Assembly: GCA_973895155.1 (NCBI GenBank)
Contig: OZ316896.1
Span: 3,596,001-3,660,000, forward strand
Direction: 5' to 3'
Source: Marsupella aquatica
Lineage: Eukaryota; Marchantiophyta
DNA: 64,000 nucleotides
Position numbers and translations under genes: made by a program. Of this stretch, positions 21,271 to 32,267 are shown piece by piece. Numbering within the stretch: the stretch's first letter is position 1; each line of letters opens with the position of its first letter. The notes beneath the pieces were generated by a model, which did no database searches, was not told the DNA's origin, and saw only the letters and a program-made list of their open reading frames with translations.

Positions 21271-21681
21271 CAGACCCCATCAAGAACTATAATACAATGT
21301 TCCGCGCATTTTTACAGTGGTCGTCATTTGAATTTGGCGGGTGAAAAAAAACAAAACAGTAAAAAATGAAAGGAATAACAACCAAAACAATTCGTCTTTC
21401 CACTACTCTTCCTGCTACCATCTTCCATCGCCCTGCAGGCTCTATATCGGTACCACGACTTTTGTTCGCTTCCTGCAGTCGCAACTGTCACCCTCGCTCG
21501 CCTCCTCCTTTTCACTTGCTATATCACTCTGGCCGGAACTTCCTGCCCCTCGCCTGATGCCCTGATGGTCCAGGCAAGTTGCCCCACCTGGCTTGCTACG
21601 TCGCCCGTGAGTGCGAGGACAGGCCTGGCCTGGCTCGCAGTGCAGCTTGCATGGCTGCCCAGGCTTGCTTGCACCCTGAGT

Positions 21682-22668
21682 TAAATCTACATCAAGTTAA
21701 TGCTCCCCCACTTTCCCGGGGCGCCGTACACTGCCCGTCCCAATCCCCGATGCTGCTGCCCGCTCCGGCCCAAGTTTGGGAGAACATAAACCAATACTCT
21801 AAGATTTAACGCATGCGCTCCTGCCCGATCGACTTTGCACCATCGACTGTGGGTTTATGTTTTGGCACATTCGCTCGCTCCAGCCCAAACGACTTAAGTT
21901 TGTGTCATCGACTTCTTCCTTGTGGAGTCGTGGTTTATGTTCTGGCAACTCTTCTTTCCAACAGAGTTATATTTTCTTTGTAAGAGAGTCTAAGTGTTCA
22001 AGGCAAGCCTAGTACTTTGGTTAAGAGTCATGATTTATAGAGTCTTGGTTTATGTTGTGCCAAATACTTATCCTCTATGGACTTGTGATTAATGTTTTGG
22101 CAACACTTCTTTCCAAGGGAGTGATGTTTGTTTAGTAAGTCAGTCTAAGCATTTAGGCACAACCTAGTATTTTGGTTAAGAGTCATGATTCTAGAGTCTT
22201 GGTTGATGTTTTTCCAAATGCTTCTTCTCGATGGAGTCATGGTTTATGTTCTGGCAACACTTCCTTCCGATGGAGTCATACCTATTTTGTAATAGAATCT
22301 AAGTGTTCAAGGGGAGCCTAATACTTTGGTTGAGAGTCATGATTGTTAGACTCTTGGTTTATGTTATGCCAAGTACTTATTCTCTATGGAGTTGTGGTTT
22401 ATGTCTTGGCAACACTTATTTCCAAAAAGTTGATGACACAAAGTCGACCGGGCTGGAGCGGCCGACAAAAAGTGATGGGTGCCAAAACATAAACCCAAAG
22501 TCAATGGTGCAAAGTCGGTCGGACCGGAACACATGCGTTAAATCGTAGAGTATTGGTTTATGTTCCGCCAAACTTGGGTCGGAGCGGGCAGCAGCATCGG
22601 GGATTGGGACGGGCAGTGTACGGAGCCCCGGGAAAGTGGGGGAGCATTAACTTGATGTAGATTTCAGT
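21682..22668. mobile_element. Foldback element with ~190-bp inverted arms
   Basis: Left arm 21,682-21,870 and right arm about 22,482-22,668 are reverse complements with scattered mismatches; outer ends read AAATCTACATCAAGTTAATG. The loop holds about three and a half tandem units of roughly 155 bp built around GGTTTATGTT...GGCA and CTTTGGTTAAGAGTCATGAT. No transposase frame is present, so this is non-autonomous or simply a rearranged repeat. Target-site duplications were not identified. Confidence 0.75.
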
Positions 22669-22984
22669 CAGGGTCTCGCTTGCCCTTAAGCTGCCCTTCT
22701 TCTGCTCCTGCAATGGGTCCGGGCCCTTCGGCACAAACCCCCCTAAGCCTGCATAGTGCCTTGGGCAGGTAATTAAAGCTCACGAGAGGAGCCCTGACTG
22801 CCCAGGCTTGCATGCCCCTGCCCTCTCTCCCCTGACTCATGCCCCTGCCATTTCTCCCTGACTCTTGCCCTTCCCTGGCTTCACGCATGCCCTGTCTCCC
22901 ATGCATCTGCCCCCTCACACTTTGTACCCGATCCTGGGGTATTTCAGACCATTTCTTTGAAATAGGTACCCAATGTTGCTTTTA

Positions 22985-23210
22985 CAGTAGGCAAGCTACA
23001 TTACATGTCCTAGGATACACAGTACAGACAGTGCATAAAGTAGTTTTAGTATAAAGCTACATTACATGTCCTAGGATACACGGTACAGACAGTGCATAAA
23101 GTAGTTTTAGTATAAAGCATTAAATGAGAAACCAAGCTTTAGTACATGTGCTAGGGTAAGCGTATACATAGTGCATAAAACAGTTTTGGCATAGAGAATT
23201 AAAGGAGAAA
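22985..23210. repeat. ~65-bp tandem repeat, two close copies and one degenerate
   Basis: Units starting AGCTACATTACATGTCCTAG at about 22,990 and 23,054 are almost identical; a third diverged unit follows from about 23,131. Confidence 0.8.
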
Positions 23211-23430
23211 ACAAATTGACAATTGACATTTTTGGCATGGAGGGAATAAAGGGGAAATGATCTACATCAGAAAGGTTTTGGCTCTTTGCTCTTCAATGGA
23301 TTTTTCAATTTTTGGAGGTTAATGTTACCTTTTCTTCTCCCAAAAAAATCTCTTTTTTAATGGTGTTGGAGGGAAGAAAAAAGGGGAGGGATAGAAAGAG
23401 GCAGAGCAAAGAGAAAGAAAGGTAGTGCAT

Positions 23431-23449
23431 GGGGGGGGGGGGGGGGGGG
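23431..23449. repeat. Poly-G tract (19 nt)
   Basis: An uninterrupted run of 19 G. The length is prone to sequencing error. The surrounding region 23,211-24,039 holds no gene. Confidence 0.8.
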
Positions 23450-24039
23450 CAGAAAAAGGCAAAATATATAGCCGTTCTCTCCATATAGCATGGACCAACC
23501 CACCTGGATCCCACAATGCCTTGGATGTTCTTACAGGACTTGCGCGCCCCCCTGGCCTCACCCTAACCGACCGTATTTAAATCCAATTTTCTGACTCGGC
23601 GGGGATTGCCAGGCCACCGGTCAACGACCTTTGCCAAACCTCTTTTGGGTAAGGCCAGACCTTCCCCAACAACATCACTTTCACAACAACAACATCGGCT
23701 GAAATGTAAACATTGTCGCACCAACAACCTTGCACCTCAATAACACTTTTGCAACCATAACATGAGTACACACATGACACGGTTGGAACGACAATACTTC
23801 CCCAACAATTACATGGCCGCAATGACAATCCAATTGAAACAACAACTAACTTTCAAAACCACAACATAATTGTAGTGACAACCCAACTCAAGCACAACAT
23901 AGTCAATCATAATGAGAATAGGGCTCCAAAGTCAACTTTGCCTCCACAATATTTTTTTTCCAGCCTGAATGACTTATCCACAACTCCTTTTGCACAATGA
24001 CTTGATTTACTTAACGACATCTATTCTACATCAATAATT

Positions 24040-25135
24040 TTTGCACAATGACATATTTTGCGCATTGACATTTTTTCTCTCCTTGACATCTTTTCACTCC
24101 TTGACATCTTCTCCTCACCCCACTCCTCACCTCAAATCTTTTCCCACCTCTACATCTTTTTCTCTCCTCAACATTCTTTTTGACCTCGACATCTTTTCCT
24201 CACCTCGACATCTTTTTGTCACCTTGCCATCTTTTTTCTTCCTAAGTAACATCTTTTTCTCACCTTGATGTCTTTTTCTTTCCTCAACATTCTTTCTCAC
24301 CTCAACATCTTTTCCTCACCTCAACATCTTTTTGTCACCTTGTCATCTTTCCTCTCCCTGACAACTTTTTATCGCCTCGGTCTTTTTCTCTCACATCAAC
24401 ATCTTTTGTGCAACGCATAGGCATCGGGCTAGTTGCAACCATATCTGTTTGTTCAAAGTATTTCTAGGGTTTGGAGGTCGAGGGTGCGAATGCTCGACAA
24501 GGGTTTAGGGTTTAGAGGAGGCCCTGGATGTTGAGGATCCGTGAAGATGGATGGTCAGGATGCTTGAAAATCAGGCCATTTTTGTGGCTTCTGATTTCAC
24601 CCAGTGGGACTAGCAGTAAGGGGTGTTGTAAATACTCAATAAACATTTGTGGATACTTACACAAATCTATTGCCCGGAAACTTGTGATGGGTAATCATTT
24701 AACTTCCCCATAATGCATTCAAGTATAGGATAACTAGCGCGATGCCTGTGCGTTGCACAAAAGATGTTGATGTGTGAAAAGATTTCGAGATGAGGAAAAC
24801 ATATCAAGGTGAAAAAAGATGTCAATGAGAAAAAAAGATGTTGAGGTGAGAGAAAAAGACCGTGGTGATAAAAAGTTGTCAAGGAGAGGAAAGATGACAA
24901 GGTGACAAAAAGATGTTGAGGTGAGAAAGAATGTTGAGGAAAGAAAAAGACATCAAGGTGAGAAAAAGATGTTACTTAGGAAGAAAAAAGATGGCAAACC
25001 AGGTGACAAAAAGATGTCGAGGTCAAAAAGAATGTTGAGAAGAGAAAAAGATGTAGAGGAGAGAAAAAGATGTAGAGGTGGGAAAAGATTTGAGGAGAAG
25101 ATGTCAAGGAGTGAAAAGATGTCAAGGAGAGAACG
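24040..25135. repeat. Long inverted minisatellite (hairpin) with ~390-bp arms
   Basis: Left arm about 24,040-24,435 is a run of degenerate ~20-bp units such as ACATCTTTTCCTCACCTCG; right arm about 24,740-25,135 is its reverse complement, keeping the irregular unit order (for example CCTAAGTAACATC against GATGTTACTTAGG). The loop of about 300 bp contains the inverted copy of sequence found at 63,880-63,998. Inner arm ends share CTAGTT. A transcript from either strand would fold into a very long hairpin. Confidence 0.85.
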
Positions 25136-25689
25136 GTTTAGGGTTTATTCAGAGTGTATTGTGGCTCTGAGCTCTCTTGTTTATATAGGTGAGTGAATTG
25201 AGTCCAAGAGTCAATCTAAAACCTGGTTGAGTGATCTTGGTCTTAGCTGGACTTTTCTAGTCAAGCAGTCTTATTAAGACCATTTGCACTCTCAGATTTA
25301 GAGTCTTATTAAGACCATTTGCACGTCTTATTAAGACCATTTGCACGTACTCTCAGATTTAGAGTCTGTTGTTTGACTTAGATTCATGCACTCTCAAATC
25401 AAGACTTCTTTTGTTGCAAATTGGCTCAATTTAGCCCAAGAGTCTAGACCGGAAGGAGTGGTCTGGGTCTGAGTTTGAGTCTATGTAGACCTGGCTTCCT
25501 ATGTAGACCCAAAGGAGTGGTTTGGGTCTGAGTCAATTGTTTCCATTTTGTGGGATCTACTTAGAATGGTTTTAGACAGTACTTACTTTGACTGACACAC
25601 CGCCCCATTCAAGAAAATCCAAAGCATCATAAATGGTATGGTTAGGTTATCGAAGATGATAATATAAGACCAAGTAAGTCTATGAATTT
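25136..25689. other. Intergenic
   Basis: No gene seen. Contains short direct repeats of GTCTTATTAAGACCATTTGC (25,267, 25,304 and 25,327) and GGAGTGGTTTGGGTCTGAGT-type repeats near 25,456 and 25,512. Confidence 0.5.
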
Positions 25690-25885
25690 GGCTCCTTAAT
25701 TGGAGCGGTTTAGTAAGACCATCAGCAGGCATGTCTTTGGTAGATATATACTGCATGTCAATATTGCCTAATTAAACTTGTTCTCGAACATAATGTCAAT
25801 CTCGATGTGTTTGGTTCGGGCGTGATGTTCTGGATTGATTGTGAGAGACAAAGCAGGTTTGTTATCAACATAGAGTACTACTCGG
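25690..25885 (-). pseudogene. Copia RNase H remnant
   Basis: On the minus strand the sequence reads YVDNKPALSLTINPEHHART then KHIEIDI, typical copia RNase H, and after frame breaks the degraded PADGLTKPL end of pol. It differs from both long copia elements in the window. It abuts the GC-rich tract at 25,886. Confidence 0.7.
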
Positions 25886-26110
25886 TGGATGTCGGAACTC
25901 GGGCCGGGGCCGGGACCGGGGGATGGGACCGGAGCCTGGACCAGGGATTTTGTCGGGCAATTTAGGCCGGGATGCTCGGGCCGGGAGAGGTTTGGGTCTT
26001 TCAGGGTCGGGCCGGTTCGGGCCGGGAGGTCATGGCCGGACCGGGACGGTCCGGGTGTCGACTTGCCGGTTGATGACCTCTATTTGCCGGGCGAGTCCAA
26101 ACCGGGTTTC
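25886..26110. repeat. GC-rich GGGCCGGG-type minisatellite
   Basis: Irregular repeats of GGGCCGGGACCGGG-like units in an otherwise AT-leaning region; a frame crosses it but encodes only low-complexity Gly/Pro/Arg sequence, so it is not called as a gene. Confidence 0.65.
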
Positions 26111-26285
26111 CAAGTTCCTTCAAGCGTAATCAATATTTTCTGTAGTGGACAATGTCTTCTGTAGTGGACTCCAAGAGTCCTGTCAGATGCGTAGGCCGAT
26201 GTGGTGAAGGCGGACCTTAATCAGAAATAGATGTACCCCAAGTAGAACCAGCAGAGCACTCCCAGCATATATCTGAAGTTAAGAG

Positions 26286-26294
26286 TATTTATAA
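26286..26294 (+). promoter_or_regulatory. TATA box of mosaic GLP
   Basis: TATTTATAA about 134-142 bp upstream of the ATG at 26,428, essentially the same spacing as in the type I GLP of unit A. Confidence 0.55.
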
Positions 26295-26427
26295 GCTGTG
26301 CGCAATAGCTTATATCATCAACTTCACTCAGCTATCAGACAAATTAATCAACATCGCCCTCGTTCTATCACTCAGCTTGTTCGACAGACCTGCTTCGATC
26401 CACATTTCCTTCATCGAAAGGCCCAGC

Positions 26428-27144
26428 ATGGCCTCGACAGTTGCACATCTCCAAGTTCTCCTGATGATCGTGGGTCTGGCAATTGCAGGCCTCGGCAACG
26501 CCCCGAAAGGAGTGATAGCGGCTGATTCGGATCCGCTCCAAGACTTCTGTATTGCGGACCTGACCGCCGCAGGGCCTGCAGTTAACGGTTTCCCATGCCA
26601 GGACCCCGCACTCGCCACCACCGAAGACTTCGCATTTTCGGGGCTAGCGAACGCCGCTAATCTCACTGGCAACCCGATCAATGGCACAGCCACATTCGGC
26701 TTTGTTCGAGAATGGCCTGCACTTAACACATTGGGATTGGGTCTGGCTCGATTGGACATCAACCCTGGCGGAATCATCATGCCACATACTCATAATTTGG
26801 CTACGGAGATCCTGTTCTGTCTAGAGGGAGAGATCTACACCGGCTTCGTCACAAATAGCGATAACCCCACAGTCCCCAACAAGCTGTACGCGAAGATCGT
26901 CAAAAAGGGGGAGGCATTTATCTTCCCGAGGGGACTCCTCCACTTCCAGCTGAACAAGGGCACCGTACCAGCAGTCAGCTTGAACGTGCTGAATGGACAG
27001 AATCCGGGCATCCAGGTTATGCCGGTGGCGCTGTTTGGGGTAGGGATCGATCCAGAGCTTCTCGCCAAATCATTCTTCATCGATGAAACTGCGGTGGCCG
27101 ATTTAGAAAGCATCTTGTCTCAATTCGTCCATACCTTTGCCTGA
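26428..27144 (+). CDS. Germin-like protein, type I/II mosaic
   Basis: Intron-less 238-residue GLP. The ATG at 26,428 (MASTV) is chosen because it matches the type I start and gives a signal peptide ending near residue 32. Cys41/Cys57, His120, His122, Glu127 and His172 complete the cupin. The N-terminal third and the part after box 1 resemble type I at the DNA level, but about 26,701-26,792 (FVREWPALNTLGLGLARLD to PHTH) is nearly base-identical to the type II gene at 8,314. The C-terminal end is four residues longer than type I and resembles type II (VHTFA versus VHSLA). Predicted secreted apoplastic Mn cupin; enzymatic activity unproven. Confidence 0.93.
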   Translation: MASTVAHLQVLLMIVGLAIAGLGNAPKGVIAADSDPLQDFCIADLTAAGPAVNGFPCQDPALATTEDFAFSGLANAANLTGNPINGTATFGFVREWPALNTLGLGLARLDINPGGIIMPHTHNLATEILFCLEGEIYTGFVTNSDNPTVPNKLYAKIVKKGEAFIFPRGLLHFQLNKGTVPAVSLNVLNGQNPGIQVMPVALFGVGIDPELLAKSFFIDETAVADLESILSQFVHTFA

Positions 27145-28936
27145 GCTGCGATGAATTTTACCAGCGACGCTACGGCACGATTGCAAGAAGCCTTTTCGGT
27201 CGTAGGATATGATAATATAAATTAACCCACGCGCGCGTCTTAAAATCCGTCAGCCCTTCTCTTCGAACGAATTGTCCGCGCTTGAATCTTGTCCACCGTT
27301 TGTACCGAATGATGTGCACTCCGGCAGATTAAAACACCGATACCTTCTTTGTATTTGATCGACCAGAGCTTCTTATGCCTAATAAATTTTAAAGAGTCAA
27401 TTTAGAGTGCGTCGTGAGACTGGTTTGGTTGGTGGATTACTTGTGAAGTGCTTCAACTTTTGGTCTCTTTTGAATCCGGGTATTGAATGAAGTTGAATGG
27501 GGTATGTTTTTCATAATTTGATGATCATTCTGGTTTAGCTCAATTATGTAACTGAAAATTCAATGTTGGAATGGATTAAAGATATATACTTGCGAGGGTG
27601 CTGGACCAGTATTCTACATCTGCTTCCAATTTTACATCTCCGCTATATATATACCCTTCTGGTAGGTCAGTTTGCAAATGAATGCCAGCAACCTCAATCA
27701 CCTCAGTTGTCCACAAGCACTTACAGCATTACTCAGCGGCTCCGACAATTTCTGCAACTAAGTTGATGATCGATCTGCGTCATTCGAACTCCAGATTTGG
27801 GGCCAGCGAAGAAGCTAGCTATGCCGGTTGAGCTGCGGTCTAATGTTGTCACCCGAATCTAACCTTTTTGGCAACAAGTTTTTGTTGTCAGCTAGCCATT
27901 TAACTAGAAAGGCAGCCCAATATAGCTGCCACTCATTTTCGAACTGAGAGTAGATGCATCTAGTCTAAATTTGATGCTGTCTTCCCTAAGTCACGCTCAA
28001 GTTTTCATTGGATTATGATAATCGAACATCATGGTGTTAAATACGGATATTGGAAGGGGATATGCCCATCTGTTATTTTCAGTGATTGGATGTATCGATT
28101 ATCATTTTAAATTCTAGTTTGTATAGAAGGGTGTGCACAGCCTAGCTAATCCCAGCCATGTTCAGCAGATTAAACGGGTATTTTGGCTTTAGAAAAATCT
28201 GTCGTTTATCTGAGCGTCTTTGATTAGGCTGCAGCGAATTCAACTCTGAGCAACAGGAAGTGCAGAGAAAGCGACTCTGAACAACAGGAAGTTCTGTATT
28301 GAACTGCGAGCTATTCAGCTGTACGTATACCCCAAGACAAAGGAAGTGGAGGAGCTCACAAAGCCGCTCCAAGCCGAATAGAGTTCAAACGGCTCGTGAA
28401 ACGATTGTGACAAGGCTGTAGCCGGCATGCATGATCTCGTGCATATATGGCCAGCTGCTTTTCACGTTTCCTTCTTGTTTGTGCTCAGGCGGTTGTTGGA
28501 TACCGAATCCTTCTTAGAGGAATCGACCGGCAGATCTGGTCTCGTAGGCTTTATTATGGGGCTCTTTCCGTTCTTTCCTCCTAGTGCTTCACGTGTCTTC
28601 TCCACTGGATGAATAAAATGCAGAGTATGTGCTTCCCTTCTTTAGGCCCTGTCATGAGCTTGTGACAGCTCTAGACAACAAATTACCGGTATCCATTAGG
28701 GGGTCTTCAACCTCAAAATTGGATGGACCTTAAACAACTCAGTACACTAGTTAAAGTTGCCCACAGCAATAATTATGCACTACCAAATTTATATTATATA
28801 ACTTTTTGCCATAAAGAAGATTGGTCATATGCGATCCCATTACCATAAATCAAAGTGTAAGTCACTGTGAAGGTTAGTGAAAAAAAAACACTTCTACATA
28901 ACCATGTGAAAAAGTTATGGCCAGAAGCCATTGTTT
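27145..28936. other. Intergenic, 3' of mosaic GLP
   Basis: About 1.8 kb with no supported gene. Short open frames lack domain character. AATAAA-like signals occur near 27,380. Confidence 0.5.
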
Positions 28937-29145
28937 GAAGCTTTGAGAAGCACTAATTAGGCTTCCAAGCACAATGGTCACCATGTCAAGAGGGGAATGT
29001 GGCAGCTCTGCAGGGTGAAACACTCAGGCACCTCTGAAGCTTTGAGACTCCCTGATTAGGATCTTAGAGAGTTGCTTCCAAGGGCAGTGGGTCACCAAGA
29101 GGGGAATGGGCAGCTTTGCAGGGTGAAACCGAGAGTTTCACCTTG
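28937..29145. repeat. ~100-bp two-copy tandem repeat
   Basis: Two imperfect units share GAAGCTTTGAGA, CTGATTAGG-like, AAGAGGGGAATG and CAGGGTGAAAC in the same order (from about 28,937 and 29,034). Confidence 0.7.
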
Positions 29146-31826
29146 GAGCAAACAGTAGAAGCACGGCATGCAATCTATGGCCTGACCTGGCAGTAATTTG
29201 GTAATCCTATATGAAAAATAGCAGACAGCCTTAAAGTTTTCGTATTGTTGGGGCTATCATAAGTATAATTTGTAAAGAGATAACTTGTATTGAGTCTCAT
29301 AGATTCCCATGGAAGACTGCAAAGCTGACTGGGACTCCAACAAAGTAGTAAAGGCCAGTTACCAGACTTGCTGTTTGGGCATTTAGACATGCCCTGGTCA
29401 CATATCTCACAGGCGCACCAAAATTCAGGTTTGGTTTCAAACCCAAGCCTGCACAACTCAAATCAGAGAAAGAAACTTTCAATGAATGTTGGTACAAAAA
29501 GTAGATAATCAAATTTTTGATTTTGCACGCACTTATTTTTAACAGTGGTGGACCTCCCACAAAGCACCCTTAATTGTCAAGCTCAATCCTCTCTCTTGCG
29601 GCCTGCTCAACCTTGCCACTATTCTTGAATAAGCTAAGCTCCTGTGATCCCATTCACTGAGGGCAACAACTCCCATGTCTAAAGCCTCACTTCTGCCAGC
29701 AACGCTAATAGTCATGGACTCAATATTCTCACTCAATAATGACATGCACATACATATAGATCCCCAAGGTAAATACTCCATTTAACCAGGCCCGTGACCG
29801 AAGGGGTACGTCGGTCACAAAGGCTGAACGATTACACGACTACTAGGTGTGTTAAACCAAGTTAAACTCAGGGTGTAAGATGGCCACCAACCCTGCCCAA
29901 GCCATAATCACCCTACCCACGCTAGACTGATGTTTCTTGGTTGCCCGTGGTTTGCAGGGCCTGCCCAAGGCCCATTGACTTTGCCCTTGCTGCAGGTCAC
30001 GGCCTCCCTTCCCATACTCAGTGCCTCCCTTCCCACACTTAGCGCCTCCCTCTCAATCCAAGTAGCTCGGAGGCCATTGCCCGCCTCCTGAAACCTTGTG
30101 GCTATCCTTGGTGGTTATATTCTTCTGCGGATGAAACCCATGTTTCAAACACGATTGACGGCATTTTCCAATTATTCTTGAAAAAATGAGAGTTATCTAG
30201 AATTGAGTTCAAGAGAGTGTTGCATCATGGAAAAGAATCCCTTTGTCTTCAACAACTTGTCTCGCAACTTGTTTGTGGTTCACTTGACTTTGGGGCCAAA
30301 ATTGACTGATTAGAGAGTAACGCCAAGTGAACTCACATCTGATAAAACTTGAAGCTTTCACCCCACTTTATTGTATTTTGTGATCTTTCAATCTTATATG
30401 AAATCTGACCACTCGGCATATAAGCACTGTAATATTTGTTTCACAACCATTTAAACAATTAGCAAATAAGGATGTACGCATGGATTACATTCTTGAAGGT
30501 ACTATGTACCAACTATGTACCAAAACTGCTGTAACTTGCCTATGCAGAAGCTAATACATGCTTAAGTTATAAGATTTTGGAAACTCTACAACAATAGAGT
30601 GAAGATGAACACAATTAATGTCCTCAATAGGTTAATTTTATTTTATTTTATTGTACAATATCTAGAAGTTAGCAACTCCATTTTGAGCCCCAGCCCTATC
30701 AGGTCCCACTTGGTAGTTTTGACCAGCATAACATAACTTTGGGCATGATTCAAATGATGTAGACATGCACTTTTGGGTCTTCTCTCATGAAGGTTTTTGG
30801 ATGGCTTTATTTGTGCAAAAACTGATAAATGTCAAAAAAGTGAAATTTGCTGTGGATGAGTCTTGCCAAAAAAACAATACAAAGTACTTTGTGAAGACTG
30901 TACCTTGCGAAGAAAACTTTTGAAGACATTTTTGGGCCCCCATCACAAAAGCTGAACATAGTTCAGCCCAATATCCTAGTTAGGTCCTAATTAATATCAC
31001 ACCTAACCTAAGTAAAAGTACACCCAACCCATTGTCCTATAATAATTCAAAAAAAATCTAGATTTGTGTTTATAAATGCGTGAGAAGTTTAGAAAAAGAA
31101 AACAAGAATACACTTTTCCTTGGAATTTTGCGATAAGAAATCATTATAATAACTTTAAGTTATAACAATAATATTGATTTCATAACAATAATATAATAAC
31201 TCCGGTTGAAAATAACTTGTGCAAAGAAATCAATATAATATCTCAATGTTTAAAAAAATACATTTCCTTTACCCTTTTCTATCCCTCCCCTTAAGGTAAC
31301 CTTTTTACTCCATCCTGACCAAAGAATACAAATGTCTTTTTTTTTGTCTTTTCATTCCTTCCCTCCTTTAAGATACTCTTAATCCTCTATAGTCCACTCT
31401 TAAACAAAGAAAATAATCTAAAGGCAATCATCCATGTGTTCCATGTCCATCCTTTCTCCTAAACAGACAGATGAAGAAGAAATAGAAACACAAATAGTCC
31501 TCTCCTTTTTATTCCTCTTAGCCCCTTCAAACGAGTAGTCCCTCTTCCATATGAAGAATGAAATTTCTTAATTTCTTAACAATTAGTCCTCCCCTCTTAT
31601 TTAGCCCTTTCAAAAGAGTCGTCCCTCTTTTGGGTGACCCATTTCATTCAAAGGAAAAGAATAAAAAAGAATAAAATTAAAACAAGAATAAAACAAAGAC
31701 ATGGAATGCTCCCACACAAAAAGGTCCCTTAAAAAGAGTCCCCTCTTATTCAGCCCCTTGGAAAGAGTGTACTAGGTGACCCCATGTCACCCAAAGAAAA
31801 AAGAAATTAAAACAAAAAACAAACAA
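29146..31826. other. Gene-poor AT-rich stretch
   Basis: No gene supported. A minus-strand frame at 29,539-29,781 (80 codons) looks somewhat protein-like but matches nothing recognised. From about 31,300 the strand is pyrimidine-rich with repeated AGTCC(C)TCTT and AGCCCCTT(T/G) motifs (31,494-31,770). A GGGCCCCCA...GCTGAAC motif at 30,934-30,970 recurs at 38,685-38,720. Confidence 0.5.
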
Positions 31827-31831
31827 ACACA
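31827..31831. repeat. Target-site duplication of copia 2 (left)
   Basis: ACACA, identical to 38,473-38,477 on the other side of the element. Confidence 0.85.
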
Positions 31832-31941
31832 TGTTGGAGTTTGAGTCAGAATGATCATGTGTATAGTCGTGAATAGAAGTACATATAGTGGGACCAGGGT
31901 GACCGGCTGATCCGGTCGTCCGGTCAAGGTAGAGTCTAACA
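31832..31941 (-). repeat. Copia element 2 LTR (3' LTR)
   Basis: 110 bp, TGTTGGAG...GTCTAACA, identical by eye to 38,363-38,472. Confidence 0.93.
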
Positions 31942-32267
31942 CTCCCCTTTGGATATATAGTGACAACTATATAGACAACATAGACTATACCTATTATATC
32001 ATGTTCATAGAAAATACATGATATAAGTACAAGCGAGGTAGACTGCCTCATTAAAAAACCTTTATCAACTCTAGCTTAGTAAAAACTCTACTAGTGTAGC
32101 AGAGAAAAAATATGAGTGCTAAAGGAAAAAGAGTGTAGCCTAAGAGTCCTCGTCGTAATAAATGTCAATATAAAATAAAGTTAGATGTTATCGTAAAGTT
32201 AAGTTTAACATTTGTCTCAACAATGGGTCGTCAACAGCATATCATCAGCATCATGTCGTCAGCATCA

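Noticed and set aside
24503-24517. TTTAGGGTTTAG telomere-like sequence
   Set aside because: Only about two units; too short to indicate an interstitial telomeric array.
24040-25135. Possible CRISPR-like array because of regular short repeats
   Set aside because: Units are contiguous and degenerate with no unique spacers, arranged as an inverted repeat, in a plant genome.
25889-26164. 91-codon Gly/Pro/Arg-rich frame in the GC-rich tract
   Set aside because: Low-complexity translation of a minisatellite with no start context or homology.
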